In this document: piece by piece, positions 6,826-7,058 of the stretch
How positions within the stretch are numbered: the stretch's first letter is position 1
How the letters are laid out: the number at the start of each line of letters is the position of its first letter
Assembly: GCA_019308145.1 (NCBI GenBank)
Contig: JAFDIG010000121.1
Location: 1-7,058 of the forward strand
Origin: Deltaproteobacteria bacterium
GTDB lineage: Bacteria > Desulfobacterota > JAFDIG01
Direction of reading: 5' to 3'
DNA length: 7,058 nt
Position numbers and translations under genes: made by a program
The notes under the pieces: generated by a model
What the model saw: the letters and a program-made list of their open reading frames with translations, nothing else
What the model was told of the DNA's origin: nothing
Database searches by the model: none

Positions 6826-7022
6826 ATTGATTTAATGCGAGTGTTTATGTGCTGAAGGATCTATTGGGTTTACTCGAAGATAAAAGTTCTTTTAAATTTT
6901 AATAGGATAATAGAAAATGACGAACGTTTTTCTTATGGATAAATTAAAAAGAGAGGTTTTTTTAATTTTAACTCGAAGAGCTTTTACAATAAGCAGGTGC
7001 AATCAAAGTTAAGAAGAGAACT
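6826..7022 (+). promoter_or_regulatory. CRISPR leader region between cas2 and the array
   Basis: About 197 AT-rich, non-coding bases separate cas2 from the first repeat, the usual place and length for a leader. A leader carries the array promoter and the signals that direct new spacers to the first repeat. Seen directly are a 10-bp AT-only inverted repeat (6941-6950 with 6959-6968) and the 9-mer actcgaaga at 6872-6880 and 6971-6979. There is also a TTTACA at 6983-6988 that could be a -35 box, but no good -10 box at the right distance. No open reading frame of note and no GC-rich terminator for the cas operon was found. The role is inferred from position. Confidence 0.65.
6941..6968. repeat. 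AT-only inverted repeat in the leader
   Basis: AAATTAAAAA at 6941-6950 is perfectly complementary to TTTTTAATTT at 6959-6968, with the loop GAGAGGTT. The pairing is all A-T, so an RNA hairpin would be weak. The stem is not followed by a separate T-run, so this is not a convincing terminator. It may instead be a bent or easily melted DNA element of the leader, but no function is shown. Confidence 0.5.
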
Positions 7023-7058
7023 ATATCCATGGTTGAAAAACCATGGCCCCATTGAAGC
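7023..7058 (+). CRISPR. First CRISPR repeat at the leader end, array runs off the right edge
   Basis: Only one copy lies in the window, so the call rests on structure and position. A perfect stem, CCATGGTT (7027-7034) with AACCATGG (7039-7046), encloses a GAAA loop. It is followed by CCCC and ATTGAAGC. A 3' end of this ATTGAA-type is typical of type I repeats, where the last 8 nt become the crRNA 5' tag. The hairpin is the expected binding and cutting site for the Cas6 part of Csb2. The site follows cas2 after a leader-length gap, as in other type I-G loci. The left boundary assumes a 36-nt repeat ending exactly at the window edge; it could begin a few bases earlier or later. No spacer is visible. 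Confidence 0.75.

Noticed and set aside
6826..6905. Rho-independent terminator after cas2
   Set aside because: Only tiny AT stems such as aaaag-tt-ctttt are present, with no stable GC hairpin followed by a T-run.
7001..7013. IHF-like site just before the first repeat (aatcaa then agttaag)
   Set aside because: Only the first half fits the IHF consensus; the TTR half is absent.
6983..7013. A sigma-70 type promoter for the array using TTTACA at 6983-6988
   Set aside because: No TATAAT-like box occurs about 17 bp downstream (the bases are close to gttaag), so it was not listed as a separate promoter.

Overview
The window is the core of a type I-G (formerly I-U, 'Dpsyc'/GSU0053-0054 type) CRISPR-Cas locus, all on the + strand. 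The order is csx17 (cas8g, large subunit), csb1 (cas7), csb2 (fused cas5-cas6), a cas4-cas1 fusion and cas2. A leader of about 200 bp follows, and the right edge holds what looks like the first CRISPR repeat. No cas3 is visible; in this subtype it commonly lies beside csx17, so it may sit to the left of the window. The DNA is AT-rich (roughly one third G+C, judged by eye), with AGA/AGG arginine and ATA isoleucine codons common and lysine-rich proteins. This fits an AT-rich, possibly uncultured bacterium. The sequence does not support a firmer taxonomic call.

Layout: 1-1963 is csx17, open through the left edge but broken near its start by a perfect 100-bp tandem duplication (243-342 = 343-442) that shifts the frame. 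1965-2981 is csb1, 3005-4855 csb2, 4860-6530 cas4-cas1 and 6535-6825 cas2. Gaps between genes are 1, 23, 4 and 4 nt, so this is one tightly packed transcription unit, probably with translational coupling. 6826-7058 is non-coding leader with an AT-only inverted repeat and a 9-bp direct repeat. It ends in a sequence with a perfect 8-bp stem, a GAAA loop and the 3' end ATTGAAGC, typical of the repeat that becomes the crRNA 5' tag.

How the genes should work together: Cas4-Cas1 with Cas2 selects, trims and inserts spacers at the leader end of the array. Csb2 processes the array transcript and caps the crRNA. Csb1 coats the spacer part of the crRNA. Csx17 completes the surveillance complex and would recruit Cas3. 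The adaptation genes, csb1 and csb2 all look intact. Only csx17 is broken as sequenced, so interference by this locus is doubtful unless the duplication is an assembly or sequencing artefact. The exact 100-bp length and a nearly in-frame 99-bp alternative make that a real question.
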